Below are positions 24,701 to 36,700 of a stretch of 64,000 nucleotides of DNA, piece by piece. Within the stretch, counting starts at the first letter, position 1. The number at the start of each line of letters is the position of its first letter. Origin of the DNA: Pyrocephalus nanus (taxonomy: Eukaryota; Chordata; Aves; Passeriformes; Tyrannidae); assembly GCA_038380795.1 (NCBI GenBank), contig CM076264.1:12274001-12338000 (forward strand). Direction: 5' to 3'. The notes beneath the pieces were generated by a model that was not told the origin of the DNA, made no database searches, and was given only the letters and a program-made list of their open reading frames with translations. The position numbers were made by a program, and so were the translations under genes.

Positions 24701-27700
24701 CTCTTTTCTGTCCTGTCTAAAATTCAGTAGTGGGATGGTCCTGGCTTCCAAAACAAACAGAACATCAATGAACAAATAACTGAGTTTACTTCTTCACAGA
24801 ACAGGCTATGTGTCTACCTTCCACATGCATTTGAAAAAAAGCAACTCCCCTTCCAGACAGGAAAAAGTTTTACTATTAAGAAAGCACCTTTGCTGGAGTG
24901 AATTAACCACTGGCTCTCCACCACTGCCTAGCCACTTAAAGATATAATGACAGCAATTTACGAGAAAAGTTTGTTTCCAAAGCATTCTGAAGGTGTGAAA
25001 TATCACCGGTGATGCCACTGTTCTCCCAGAATTTCTAGTGCACTGTAGCATCAAAAACTAAAACAAGTGGAAAACTCCAAACATCTAACATATACTGGCC
25101 ACTATGAGGTCACTCATCTATGTAAAATATCTGAAAAAACAGCTACACAACTTCCTGTTTGCCATGTCTTCTATACAAAAGATATAGAAGGAAGCACCAG
25201 GACACACCTTCCCACCGAGAGGTGGGGTGCACTAACACAAAAAGAAACACAAGCTTAAAAGTTTAAACACACTTCTTAACTTGGGTTCAAATATCGTTAC
25301 ATCATTTCCCCTTTGAGTGCCACACCCCTGATTACCTACTCATTGTCTAGGATTCAGGGAACCACAGATTAATTTCAGTATCTTCCATTACTGTCCCAAA
25401 AATATCGGTAAATTGACTTTGCCCCAATATGGAAACTGTACTCAGCTTAAAATGCTTTTATGTCAAATTTTTACGAATACATTAAATGGAACAGCAAAAT
25501 ATCTCATAAGGATACAAAAGACTCAGACCTATCAGTGAAGAATCACTTGTCTATCCAGTCCTTTAATAAGAGATACAAAGCCCACATTTTCTGAAGTACC
25601 TGAACCAGCATGGTATTACTGATGTGCTTCACCAAAGTATAGTAAATGCCCACTAGTGATCCCATGGGATGCCATTTCCCTCATTGTAACACCAAAGCAA
25701 CTAGAGCTGCCGAGTGGAATGGCTTCACTACACAACAAGGCTGCAAAGTAAGACATTTCTAAAATGTTAGGGCCTGTATAGCTCACAGGAGTTGCAGAAT
25801 TACACAGGCTCTGCAGCATCTCCACCGTTACCAACGATAACCTTAAATTAGCATCTAGACATAAAATTTCTGACATACTTCGAAACATTATATTCTGATA
25901 CTTGGCATACATTTGTGATGTTAAAGTTAAGGCTTAAAAAAAAACCCACTACCAAGCTTTACTTACAATTTCAAACACAGAGACTTAGTACAATTGCAAG
26001 GCTTCCTGGGGCGGTTAGCAGATTCAGAAGAAATTATTCTGTGGGGGGAAAAAGGGCATTTATATGTTTATACACACACTGTTTTGTCAGTTTCTTCCTA
26101 TTCTAAATTCAAGTAAATAGCTCATAACAAAAACTTCAAAAAAACCTTTATATTCCCCTTGCATTATGTTTTGAGCTGACTGCATTTAGGTAACTGTTCT
26201 ATATAGTCCTTTATACAGTGCCTTTCCAACCCAGAAAGGGCTGGATTATTTGCTGCAAACCTGGATGCATGCCTGAAGTAGAAATTAGGATTAAAGCTAG
26301 AGGAAGCATCATAACTAAAAACTGGAGTTAGAGAAACCTTCCCAGAACTGCTCTAAATGCAGTGGGACTAGATCCACACAACATGATTATGGCCTTTTCT
26401 TTTGTTCTAGTTGGAATTAGGAAAAAAAAAAAACAACAAAAACAAAAAAGTGAAAACCCTCTCTAGAATAATGGGAAAGCAAGCCAAAAATGGTATTCAG
26501 TTTATCTATAAGTCTTATATTAGACACAGTCTTTAACTGCTCTTAAAACTCAGATTTTGTGACACTAATCACTCCTGATAAGATTTGTTCCATCCGTATC
26601 CAGCAATTTCTGCACGTAATACCAGGGAGATTAAATCAAACCCGTTCATTTGAATGGCTGCATCTGGATTTGGGATTAGTTTGCATCAGTTGAGGTTGCA
26701 GCAACAAAAAGCACCTTCATGTTCACCATTTCCAGCAAACAATAACACAAAAGGCCTGTGCAGAACAGCTAAGCCTGCTGGATTGGCAAAGGGAAAATAA
26801 AACGTTAGCTGCTATTTTCATCCTTAAAGGAAAAATGCAAGACTGAAAAAACCCAAAGCCTCCTATCAGGATCAATTTTGCTATTTGGCTGAATTTCTGC
26901 ATGTGCTAAGTATCCAGTTCATATGTTGTCCAGTACCTCTATCCAGTAATGCTGAGGAATAGTTGAGGCCTGTAGCTCCCAGGTGCTGATACAAAACAAA
27001 AAAAGTGATCAACACAGAGCTTTCAGGTCAACTTCCTGCTATACGAGGTCAAAAAACAGGAAGAAAAAAGCAGCTTTGATCAAGAGACTGGCTCGATTGT
27101 CAGAGAGATCCATGCCCTTCAGTGAGAGGTAATAGCCACACTACAGTATATTTGAGCCTCTTGAAAAATCCCTCAAACCAAACTGCAACACCTCAGCTCC
27201 CATCCTTCCTTATAATAGGAATGAAAGAGGATGCTCATTCAAATGGTCTATTCCACAGGTTCGGGGTTGTTTTTCGAAACACTTACCCATTAAATGGCAG
27301 CCGTGCTTGGGACTGGATACTAGATGTCCCTGTGAAGCCAGTGTTGCTTGCTATAGATACATACGATGATTGTTGTAGCTAAGAAAACAAAAAGGTTAAT
27401 GTGTGACATAAAAGAAATTAAGGATGTGTGGCTAGTCTTTTAATTAGCTTACTAGATATTCTTATATAAATAAGTTGCTTGTAAATACAGTTTTAGAGAT
27501 TTATAGAACTTGAATCAGGTGGCAACCTCCTGCCTCCACACTTAGCATAAAAACATTATTTTAGATTATATTTTCGTTCTCAATTACGGTGTCATACATA
27601 CAGAGCCCTACAGACAACAGAGATAACACACAGAAATGTTTAGACCACAACCAGTTCCTGCTCCTAAAAACTTGTTAATTTTCCCCTTCTTCTCCCAAGC

Positions 27701-30700
27701 AACCCTGCCCCTAATAGAGCAGGATCACTTCCTGCACAAATTACTTTAGTAGCTTCCTTTATATACAAGCCACTTAACATGGATTAAATAAAAGTGAGCC
27801 ATGGTTTGCATTCCAACTTCTCTTGCATAACTGAACCCACAGTGTATTTGTCACATTGAAAAACCCAAACCTCCTAAGAACCTGCCAAACGACACTGTTC
27901 TGGGCTTTCTTCTTTAGTACTACCTACATGCAGCTGTTTTCTCCTGCTGGGACAGGTTCTGGAGACAGATATGGATCTTCTGGGGCCAGGCAAAAGGGGA
28001 CTGACTGATTGTGACCCAAACACAAAACCTCAGAGCAGAGGTCCAACAAATGCTATTAGTTAAAGTAAAATTTGTAGAAGTAGAATGGAAGGACACAGTA
28101 ACAGGCTTCAGGGTCAAACTGCAACTGTGACAAAACCAGAAGAGAACCAGAAAGGAGGCTGGTACCAGTAAGGCCATGAGCTATCAGAGGCCTTGTTTAT
28201 ACAAACTGACTCATCAGCCTTCAGCAGAACGTTTCCTTTATTTTACTTTTCATACTGAATATTGGCCAGATCCTGGCAAAGAGCAAAATCTAATCCCTGC
28301 ATTGGTGTGACTGGTACCACCTGTTTCTGACCCCTGCCAATGTGTTAGCGTTAACTAACACCATTTTGTAATGCAAGCAGCCACTCTCTGTGACCAAGTG
28401 GGTCACATATACATATACTCCCTTTCTCCTCATTATCAGGCCCTGAAGGTCCTGTGAACCAAGTAGACAAAACAATAGGATTTCTTCTTCCTTTCACTAC
28501 AGGTCTCAGGAATCCTGGGCACCAGGCCAGTACCTCTCTTCCCTTCTGGCTGTGAATGTCTCAGGCACACATCCAGGTGGTCGTGATGACTGCCACAGAA
28601 GAGGGAAGTGTAACAGTACACAGAACACAAGCAGTTACAAGTTCTAAGTGGGAAATTTGGATTGGACCTGCTGCTGAGACCCACAAGCACAGAGTGGCCA
28701 GGGTCACCTTCACTGACATCCGCTTCCTCTGAGGGCTGAGTGACTAGAACTCTTCTGTATGATTTTTTAGTTTAGATTATGATTGTTAAATTGATGAAGC
28801 AAGTTGTATATCAAGATCTGAGCCAATCTGCAGGGGGTCTAGGTGATTAGAAATTTTAAGTTGAGATCTAGGTGATTAGAGCCATAAGTATTATATTTGT
28901 ATTACAAATTCTGTACTATGGTATTAATAATTGCACTGCACTGATTCTGTTTATAGAAATCCTGTGCTATTCCAATTATAAATTCTATGCTACGCTAATA
29001 AAATCCTGTTGAGAAAATAAACCTTTAATTGTAACTATGATTTAGTGCCATTGTCATTCTGCCAGGGGTCCCTAAAAGAAACTGTCTCCTTAGTGTCAGG
29101 TGACAGGGAGCGAGAACCTTTAAGGGGAAGGCAGTGTGTCCCACAACAGCAGCACATCTCTGGGTAACACCATACCTGTGTGACATACTGAGCTGGAAGG
29201 ACAGCATATCCGACATTCCCTGTGCCAGGTGCTGGTGCCAGCACAGTTCCTGGTGGAAGGTTGGTGAGGTTTGGCTGTATCTGTGGCAGTGGAGTGGCTG
29301 GCATAATAAGTCTTTGTTGGGGCTGACTAGTAGTAACTATCTGTGAAGTTGAGTTGATTGGTTTGGGCACCACCTGGAGAGAGAAGAGGTCTTCATGAAA
29401 TCAGTGTCTCAATGATTCAAAATGCGTTTTTATTAATAGAACATTTCATTACAGAGCTGGAGCCAGACTTTTTTCCACCCAGATAAAAAAAGTTAGGAAT
29501 ATGCATTTAAACATTTAGCTCACCTGTTTCACAGTCTGTGCTGGTACTATGGGAACTGACATACGCACTGGAGTTGCGTTCACCACCACCGGTTTTGCTA
29601 GTGTCAAGAAACAACATCACATTAACATGTATTATTCACTGAAAGTCACAATTCAGTCCTTCACATGTGCATAACGCAGAGGTGTTATAAAGAATGCCCT
29701 TGTAAACAGGTATTTGGCACAAGAGCCTGCACACACATTTCACAACAATGGCTTAAAAAATAGCCTGGGCGCAGACCTCCTCTGGACACTGGATTTCTCT
29801 TACATTCCTTTTCCCTTTAAAATCTTTTATTCCTTCACAGCTCTAAAAAGCAAGGACAGAAACTAGTAGAAGCATCTGGCACTTCTAAAGTGCATGGAAA
29901 TTTCATGCACTTTAGAAAAGCGCACTTCTAATTTACATGGAAAGATCTTCATGTTACAGAAGTTTTGGCAGTAAGTTTGTGGGCTGTCCTGCCATCACAC
30001 TTTTCATACAGAGGATCTGGGAGTTGCCATGAGTAAACTAGGGAAAAACAACTTAAAAATGCTCCAAGAATTCAGGCCCAACTACAGAGCAATTTGATAC
30101 GCTAAGAACACGTGACCCTCGGGGCAGGCCTCACACGTGTTCCCGGAACACGCTAAGAACACGCCAAGCACACACAACCCCCGTGGCAGGCCCGACACGT
30201 GTTCCCGGAACACACTAAGAAAACGCAAAGAACACATGACTCCCGGGGCAGGCCTGACACGTGTTCCCAGAACACGCTAAGAACACACCAAGCACATGCA
30301 ACCCCCAGGACAGGCGCGACACGTTTCCTGGACATGCTAAGAACACGCGACCCCCAGGGCAGGCCTGACACGTGTTCCCAGAACACACTAAGAACACGGC
30401 AAGCACACGCGACCCTCGGGGCAGGCCCAACACGTGTTCCCAGAACATGCTACGAACACGCCACCCCCGAGGCAGGCCAGAAATGTGTTCCCAGAACACG
30501 CTAAGAACACGCGACCCTCGGGGCAGGCCTGACACGTGTTTTCAGAACACGCTAAGCACACGCAACCCCCGGGACAGGCGTGACACGTCTTCCCGGAATA
30601 TGCTAAGAACATGCTAAGAACACGAGACTCCCAGGGCAGGCCTGACATGTGTTCCCAGAACACGCTAAGAACACGCTAAGAACACGGCAAGCACACGTGA

Positions 30701-33700
30701 CCCTCGGGGCAGGCCCAACACGTGTTCCCGGAACACGCTAAGAACACGCTAAGAACACGCCAAACACATGCGACTCCCGGGACAGGCGCGACACGTTTCC
30801 TGGACAGGCTAAGAACACACGACCCCCGGGGCAGGCCAGAAACGTGTTCCCAGAACACGCTAAGAACACGGCAAGCACACGTGACCCTCGGGGCAGGCCC
30901 AACACGTGTTCCCAGAACATGCTAAGAACACGCTAAGAACACACCAAACACATGCGACCCCCGGGACAGGCGCGACACGTTTCCTGGACATGCTAAGAAC
31001 ACACGACCCCCGGGGCAGGCCTGACACGTGTTCCCAGAACACGCTAAGAACACGCCAAACACATGCGACCCCCGGGACAGGCGCGACACGTTTCCTGGAC
31101 ATGCTAAGAACACACAACCCCCGGGGCAGGCCAGAAATGTGTTCCCAGAACACGCTAAGAACACGCCAAGAACACGCCACCCCCGAGGCAGGCCAGAAAT
31201 GTGTTCCCGGAACATGCTAAGAACACACTAAGAACACGTGACCCCCGGAGCAGGCCCGACACGTGTTCCCAGAACACTCTAAGAACACGTGACCCCGGGG
31301 CAGGCCAGAAACGTGTTCCCAGAACACGCTAAGAACATGCGACCCTCGGGGCAGGCCTGACACGTGTTTTCAGAACACGCTAAGCACACACGACCCCCGG
31401 GACAGGCGCGACACGTCTTCCCGGAATATGCTAAGAACACGAGACTCCCAGGGCAGGCCTGACATGTGTTCCCAGAACACGCTAAGAACACACTAAGAAC
31501 ATGCCAAGCACATGCGACCCTCGGGGCAGGCCCGACACGTGTTCCTGGAACACGCTAAGAACACGCCAAACACATGCGACCCCCGGGACAGGCGCGATAC
31601 GTTTCCTGGACATGCTAAGAACACACGACCCCTGGGGCAGGCCTGACACGTGTTCCCAGAACACGCTAAGAACACGCCAAGCACACGCGACCCTCGGGGC
31701 AGGCCCAACACGTGTTCCCAGAACATGCTAAGAACACGCCACCCCCGAGGCAGGCCAGAAATGTGTTCCCGGAACATGCTAAGAACACACTAAGAACACG
31801 TGACCCCCGGGGCATGCCAGAAACGTGTTCCCAGAACACGCTAAGAACACGCGACCCTCGGGGCAGGCCTGACACGTGTTTTCAGAACACGCTAAGCACA
31901 CGCGACCCCCGGGACAGGCGCGACACGTCTTCCCGGAATATGCTAAGAACACGAGACTCCCAGGGCAGGCCTGACATGTGTTCCCAGAACACGCTAAGAA
32001 CACACTAAGAACATGTCAAGCACATGCGACCCTCGGGGCAGGCCCGACACGTGTTCCCGGAACACGCTAAGAACACGCTAAGAACACGCCAAGCGCACAC
32101 GACCCCCAGGGCAGGCCAGACACGTCTTCCCGGAACACGCTAAGAACACGCCAAACACATGCGACCCCCGGGACAGGCGCGACACATGTTCCCGGCACAC
32201 GCCAAGAACACGCGACCCCCGGGACAGCAATTTGATATAAAGGACACTGTAAGTAACAGCAAAATATGACATTTATAGGAGTCTTACCACAAAACCAAGT
32301 ACATCTGGCAGTCTTCAGAAATTTCTCTTATGTATTCATTTTAATCCTTATAAAACAACATGAAAAAAACCCCAATAAAAGCTTGAGACAATACATTAAC
32401 ACCAGCACTTACCCTGTTGAAGAGGCTGAGTATTCGTACTGGGATTTTGACTGGCTGATTGGGTTGAACTACTGGCTGTTGTGGCAGTAACAAGTCTGAC
32501 ATAATGGAACTTGCTTCCAGGTACCTGAATCTGCTGAACATTGGGTGCAGTTGCCAAAGGAATAATTGTCTTAAATTGAGATGTACCCACTCCTCCTACA
32601 GTTATGGTCTGCACCGCTGATTTCACAGCCTGTTAAGCCAACACAGACAGCATGAAGTTACTTGTACACAGGCAGAAAGAACAAGAACATGAGCATATTT
32701 ATTCCTCAATTTGTTAGTGAGCAACTCTACCATAACGTTCATATCCCTGAGAGGGAAGTCAATTACCCCCATTTTTGCTTTCAAAAGTAGAACAGATGTA
32801 AAGAGATTAAATGCCTCTCAACAGCTCAAACTCAGTTCCATTTTCAGTGCTCTATACCAAACACCAGAGTAAACTAATATTTACATACGTGCGGTGACTC
32901 GGTCCACTTGCCTAGATATAATCTCTGCCAAAACTATTTCAGGTGAGAACACAGAACATTGCTCAGTTTGTATTCCAAAATCAAGCAATAATCAAACCTA
33001 AAAACATTCCTACTAATAAAAGTACATGGTAAGAACTTGCAGAACTCTTTGTGCTGGACTGCAGCAGGATTTATCTGTGTGTACAGATATATTCTGTTAA
33101 GACAGTTTGTGATTAATACATAGAAATCACTATGCAACCCTTGGGAAGAAAATGGAACAGAGTCCATAAACTGGCAGACATCAGAAAGAGAATACAAGCT
33201 GAGAAATGAAAGAAGCAGGAACAATGAGGAGTAGCAAAACAAATTCATCAAGAAAAAAAGCAAAATGGTAAAAGAAAGGGAGCTCAGCAGACCTGTGCTA
33301 CCTCACAGCTGGAGTATTGGTATACTTGGAATTTAAAAAAGACCTCATCTTTCCAAATTTTCTCAAGCTACAAACTAATGACAAATTTTTATTTTATTTA
33401 TACACATTCATAAGCCTATTGGTTTGATAACAGCCTCTTTTTCCAGCCTTGCTTGACCTCAAATCTTGATTTATTCCTCCTTTTTTCTCCTTCCATCTAG
33501 CTTCTTCTGGAGTTCAGCTTTTTATTCTCAGTATCTTTTAATATGATATTAAACATATTGTCCTTAAGTTTTACTATTAAATTTGGTTGGTAGTATGATG
33601 TGAATTCTTACGAGAACGTTTTCCCAGTTCCCCAGCTTTCAGCAACTACACAATTGATATCTCAATTTGCACACATTTCACTGGAAATATAAGCCTGGTC

Positions 33701-36700
33701 TTTTAAAAGGTGTTTTCTTGAGATTTCGTTTGGTTTGGTTTTGGTTTGTTGTTAATACACTGAAACTGTAACAAGCCAGAGCAATTCAAAACAAGTACTG
33801 TCTGCAAGCACAGTCACAAAGTGTTACCAAAGGGAGACCAGTATGGGCAAAGTTCTCTCTAGCTCTCAAATTAGAGGCTGCCATACAAGGACAATTGGGA
33901 AAATCCTAAGATTCAAGTGAGAGTTCTTCTAAAGGCATGTTCTTGAACCCAGTGCAGAAAGGTAAAACTCTTGTGTCAGACAGCTTGGGATCAGAACCCA
34001 GTATGTATACCCCACAGACATCTCCACTTAGGGTGTTTGCAGTACAGTGACAACCTTTTAATGACTGTATCAAAAGAAAGTTTTGCCAGTTTTAATCTGG
34101 GGAAAAAAAGTAAAATTCAAATCTCAATGGTATCCACATCCCCATATCAGCATTCCAGTTGTCACCCGTATCAGTAAGATGAGGCTGGCAGAGTCTGAGT
34201 CTCTGGTCTCATGCTGTACATGCAACTGGGTCTGTTCCCTCCTCTACCCGCACTCTGGTTATTTACTGACATACACATCCCTTCATGTTCACCAAAACAG
34301 GAATTATATCGAAAAAAACTCACCTAAGACTACAAAAAAGGAAAACAGTAACAGCTGCAGTTTGTAAGAAAGGTCAGTTTTGTCTTGTGATTTATCAGTG
34401 CAAATCAATTTATAAAAGCTATTATGGAAAACCCTATTTTTCTAGAAATGAGACATAAGTAATGAATAATGTCTAGTTCTGTAGGTTTCAGACCATGGTG
34501 TCTTGCTTATGCAGATCTCTACCACAGGAATATGAACTCAATTGTTGCAAACCTCGGAAACACTTGGAAAGCAGCCCTAGTCAGTGGCAGAGAAACACTG
34601 GCTGAAGAGAGAGAACCAACCAAAAAACTCCTGCCCGTGTCATTGGGAGTTCTTCAGATGACTTGGGAGATTCAGTACTCAGAGACAAGAACTTAGACCA
34701 AGTGGGGCTTTCCAGGCTGGAAAGCTGCTAACACCATGCCCTTGTACGGGCTTGCAATGGTTTGCACCCCTCAACTGATGAAGTCTGTGCTCCCCAGGGC
34801 AGTTCTTCTGCCACTTCTTAAGCAAACACCATTACAAGAACACCTTCAGACTGACCACTGCCAATCTGCCATCCAACACTCCGGTTTCTAGCAAGCAATG
34901 ACACAGACACACTAGAAGACAAGGAAAGTCAGTGTGTACCTGGGTGGTTGTGTGGTTGACTATAGCCTTCCCAGGGGAGGAGGGTGCTGACTGCTGCACT
35001 GTGAGGATCTGCTGTCCTAACGCTACATTCAGTGGGACGCCCACCGTCTTCTGGGGGGAGTTGGGAGGCTGGGAGGCCACTGACACCACTGTTAGCTGCT
35101 TGGTAAAACAAAGAAGCAGTTTAAATCCCTGCACAGGGTGCAGGACCCTGTACATACACATTCCCCTCCTCATAAAAGTATAGCTCTCCATCACGTCACA
35201 GAGCTGCTTCTCTGAACAACGGCGCTGTATTTAATCTCGAATCACATGGGTCCAACTGCAACAATAGCAAATAGGCCCCTTAGAAACTTGAAGGCATCCC
35301 TGGTTTCCAGCACCAAAAGGCTCCTGCAGAAACCTACCACAGCATCTGGATTTCCCAAGTAACAGCTTTATAACTGGTACATCATAAATAGAAATTCTGA
35401 AGAAGAGCTGTGGAAAAAAAAAATCTCACCTTATACTACCAATTCAGTCAAACTATTAGAACATCAGTATTTTCAAATCTACCTTCCAGATTCCCACAGA
35501 GATCCAGTCTTCTGATCATATTTCTGTGGAGTACAATGTTTGAATACTCTGTTCTATACAGACACACCCCTCCAAAGGCAGGGTTTCTACTTTTTGTTCT
35601 AAACTTCCTTACAATTTAGGAAAAATCCCAGTTACCAAGTTTGCTTTTAAAAGACACTCAGAATTACTTATGTACAACAACATGTAACCCTAAGGAGTCT
35701 TTTCACATTCACTGTTAATTTTGATTCTACAGTTGGGTTTTTTTAACTTCTTCTTCATGTTGCTTCCCTTACTAATAATTGCCAAACACAAATCTTTTGC
35801 TCCATTTGTATAACCTTACATCATTAAAGCACAGGCAAAGCAAAAGAATTATTTATTCTTACTCTTTATGTGTGATACTTAGTTTGTATGCACTATGCCT
35901 CTTGTTCCCTTCCTTTCTCCAGCAATACTCCCCTTTTCAAAATAATTTCACCAAATCTAAAACACCAGTGTTGTCTTGACCTCTACCAATCTCTAGCTCT
36001 GTATCTGTCACGGACCATTGCAAATCTCATTTACATCAGGAGTGATCAGGGAAGACTAAATTGCCAATGCAGTAGCAGGCCGTGGTTAATAAGTGCCGAC
36101 CCATTAATATTATCAAGGTCTCCTCTTAAACAGCCGGTTGACGTTTTATGAAGGCATTAAAAATAGTCTGAATGCCTGGCTAAGAGGGAACAGCTGCTCT
36201 CAGAATGCTTAGGGAATGGCAAAAAATGGCAGGAATGGGAAACTAATGCAGTAATGAATTTTTACTTAAGACCACAGTATGGGAGCCAATTGCAAAAAAT
36301 CTAACTCAGGGCATTACCATAGAGCATTGTGATGCACAATGGAGACTCTGGAGATATTTTTATGGACTCTGGAGATATGTTTATTATCTCTGGAGAGATA
36401 ATAAACAGCTTGTAGCAAAGACACAGAGAGCTCCATTCAGACCCTGTGCAGGAGGGGTAGTAGGCTGCAGCCAGAACAGGTCCTTACCTTATTAGGGGAT
36501 TTGAGAGGTGAGATAGCTATTTTATTCGGTGTCTGTTGTGTGGTACTCAAAGTTGATCCAATGACTCCGCTCTCAGAGATCGTTATTGTCTTTGGTGGTG
36601 TCCCTGGAGCAGACTGGGAAAAAACCCTACCTACAAACAATGAAGATACCATCAGCTCCAGTTATCCCTGTTCACAATGACTATTAAAGCAAAGTTTTCT

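Larger units (their letters stand above)
22507..29175. other. LIN54 introns between coding exons 7 and 12
   Basis: Four short introns are unremarkable. The only structured stretch is about 28,300-29,100, listed as a possible LTR remnant. No RNA gene or other coding sequence was recognised. Confidence 0.5.

Noticed and set aside
30100..32225. CRISPR-like array
   Set aside because: Repeats and intervening sequence vary together, there are no unique spacers, and the context is a vertebrate intron.
30153..32272. many 60-106 codon frames with Cys or Arg-rich repeats
   Set aside because: They are translations of the minisatellite; the 17-codon period explains the open frames.
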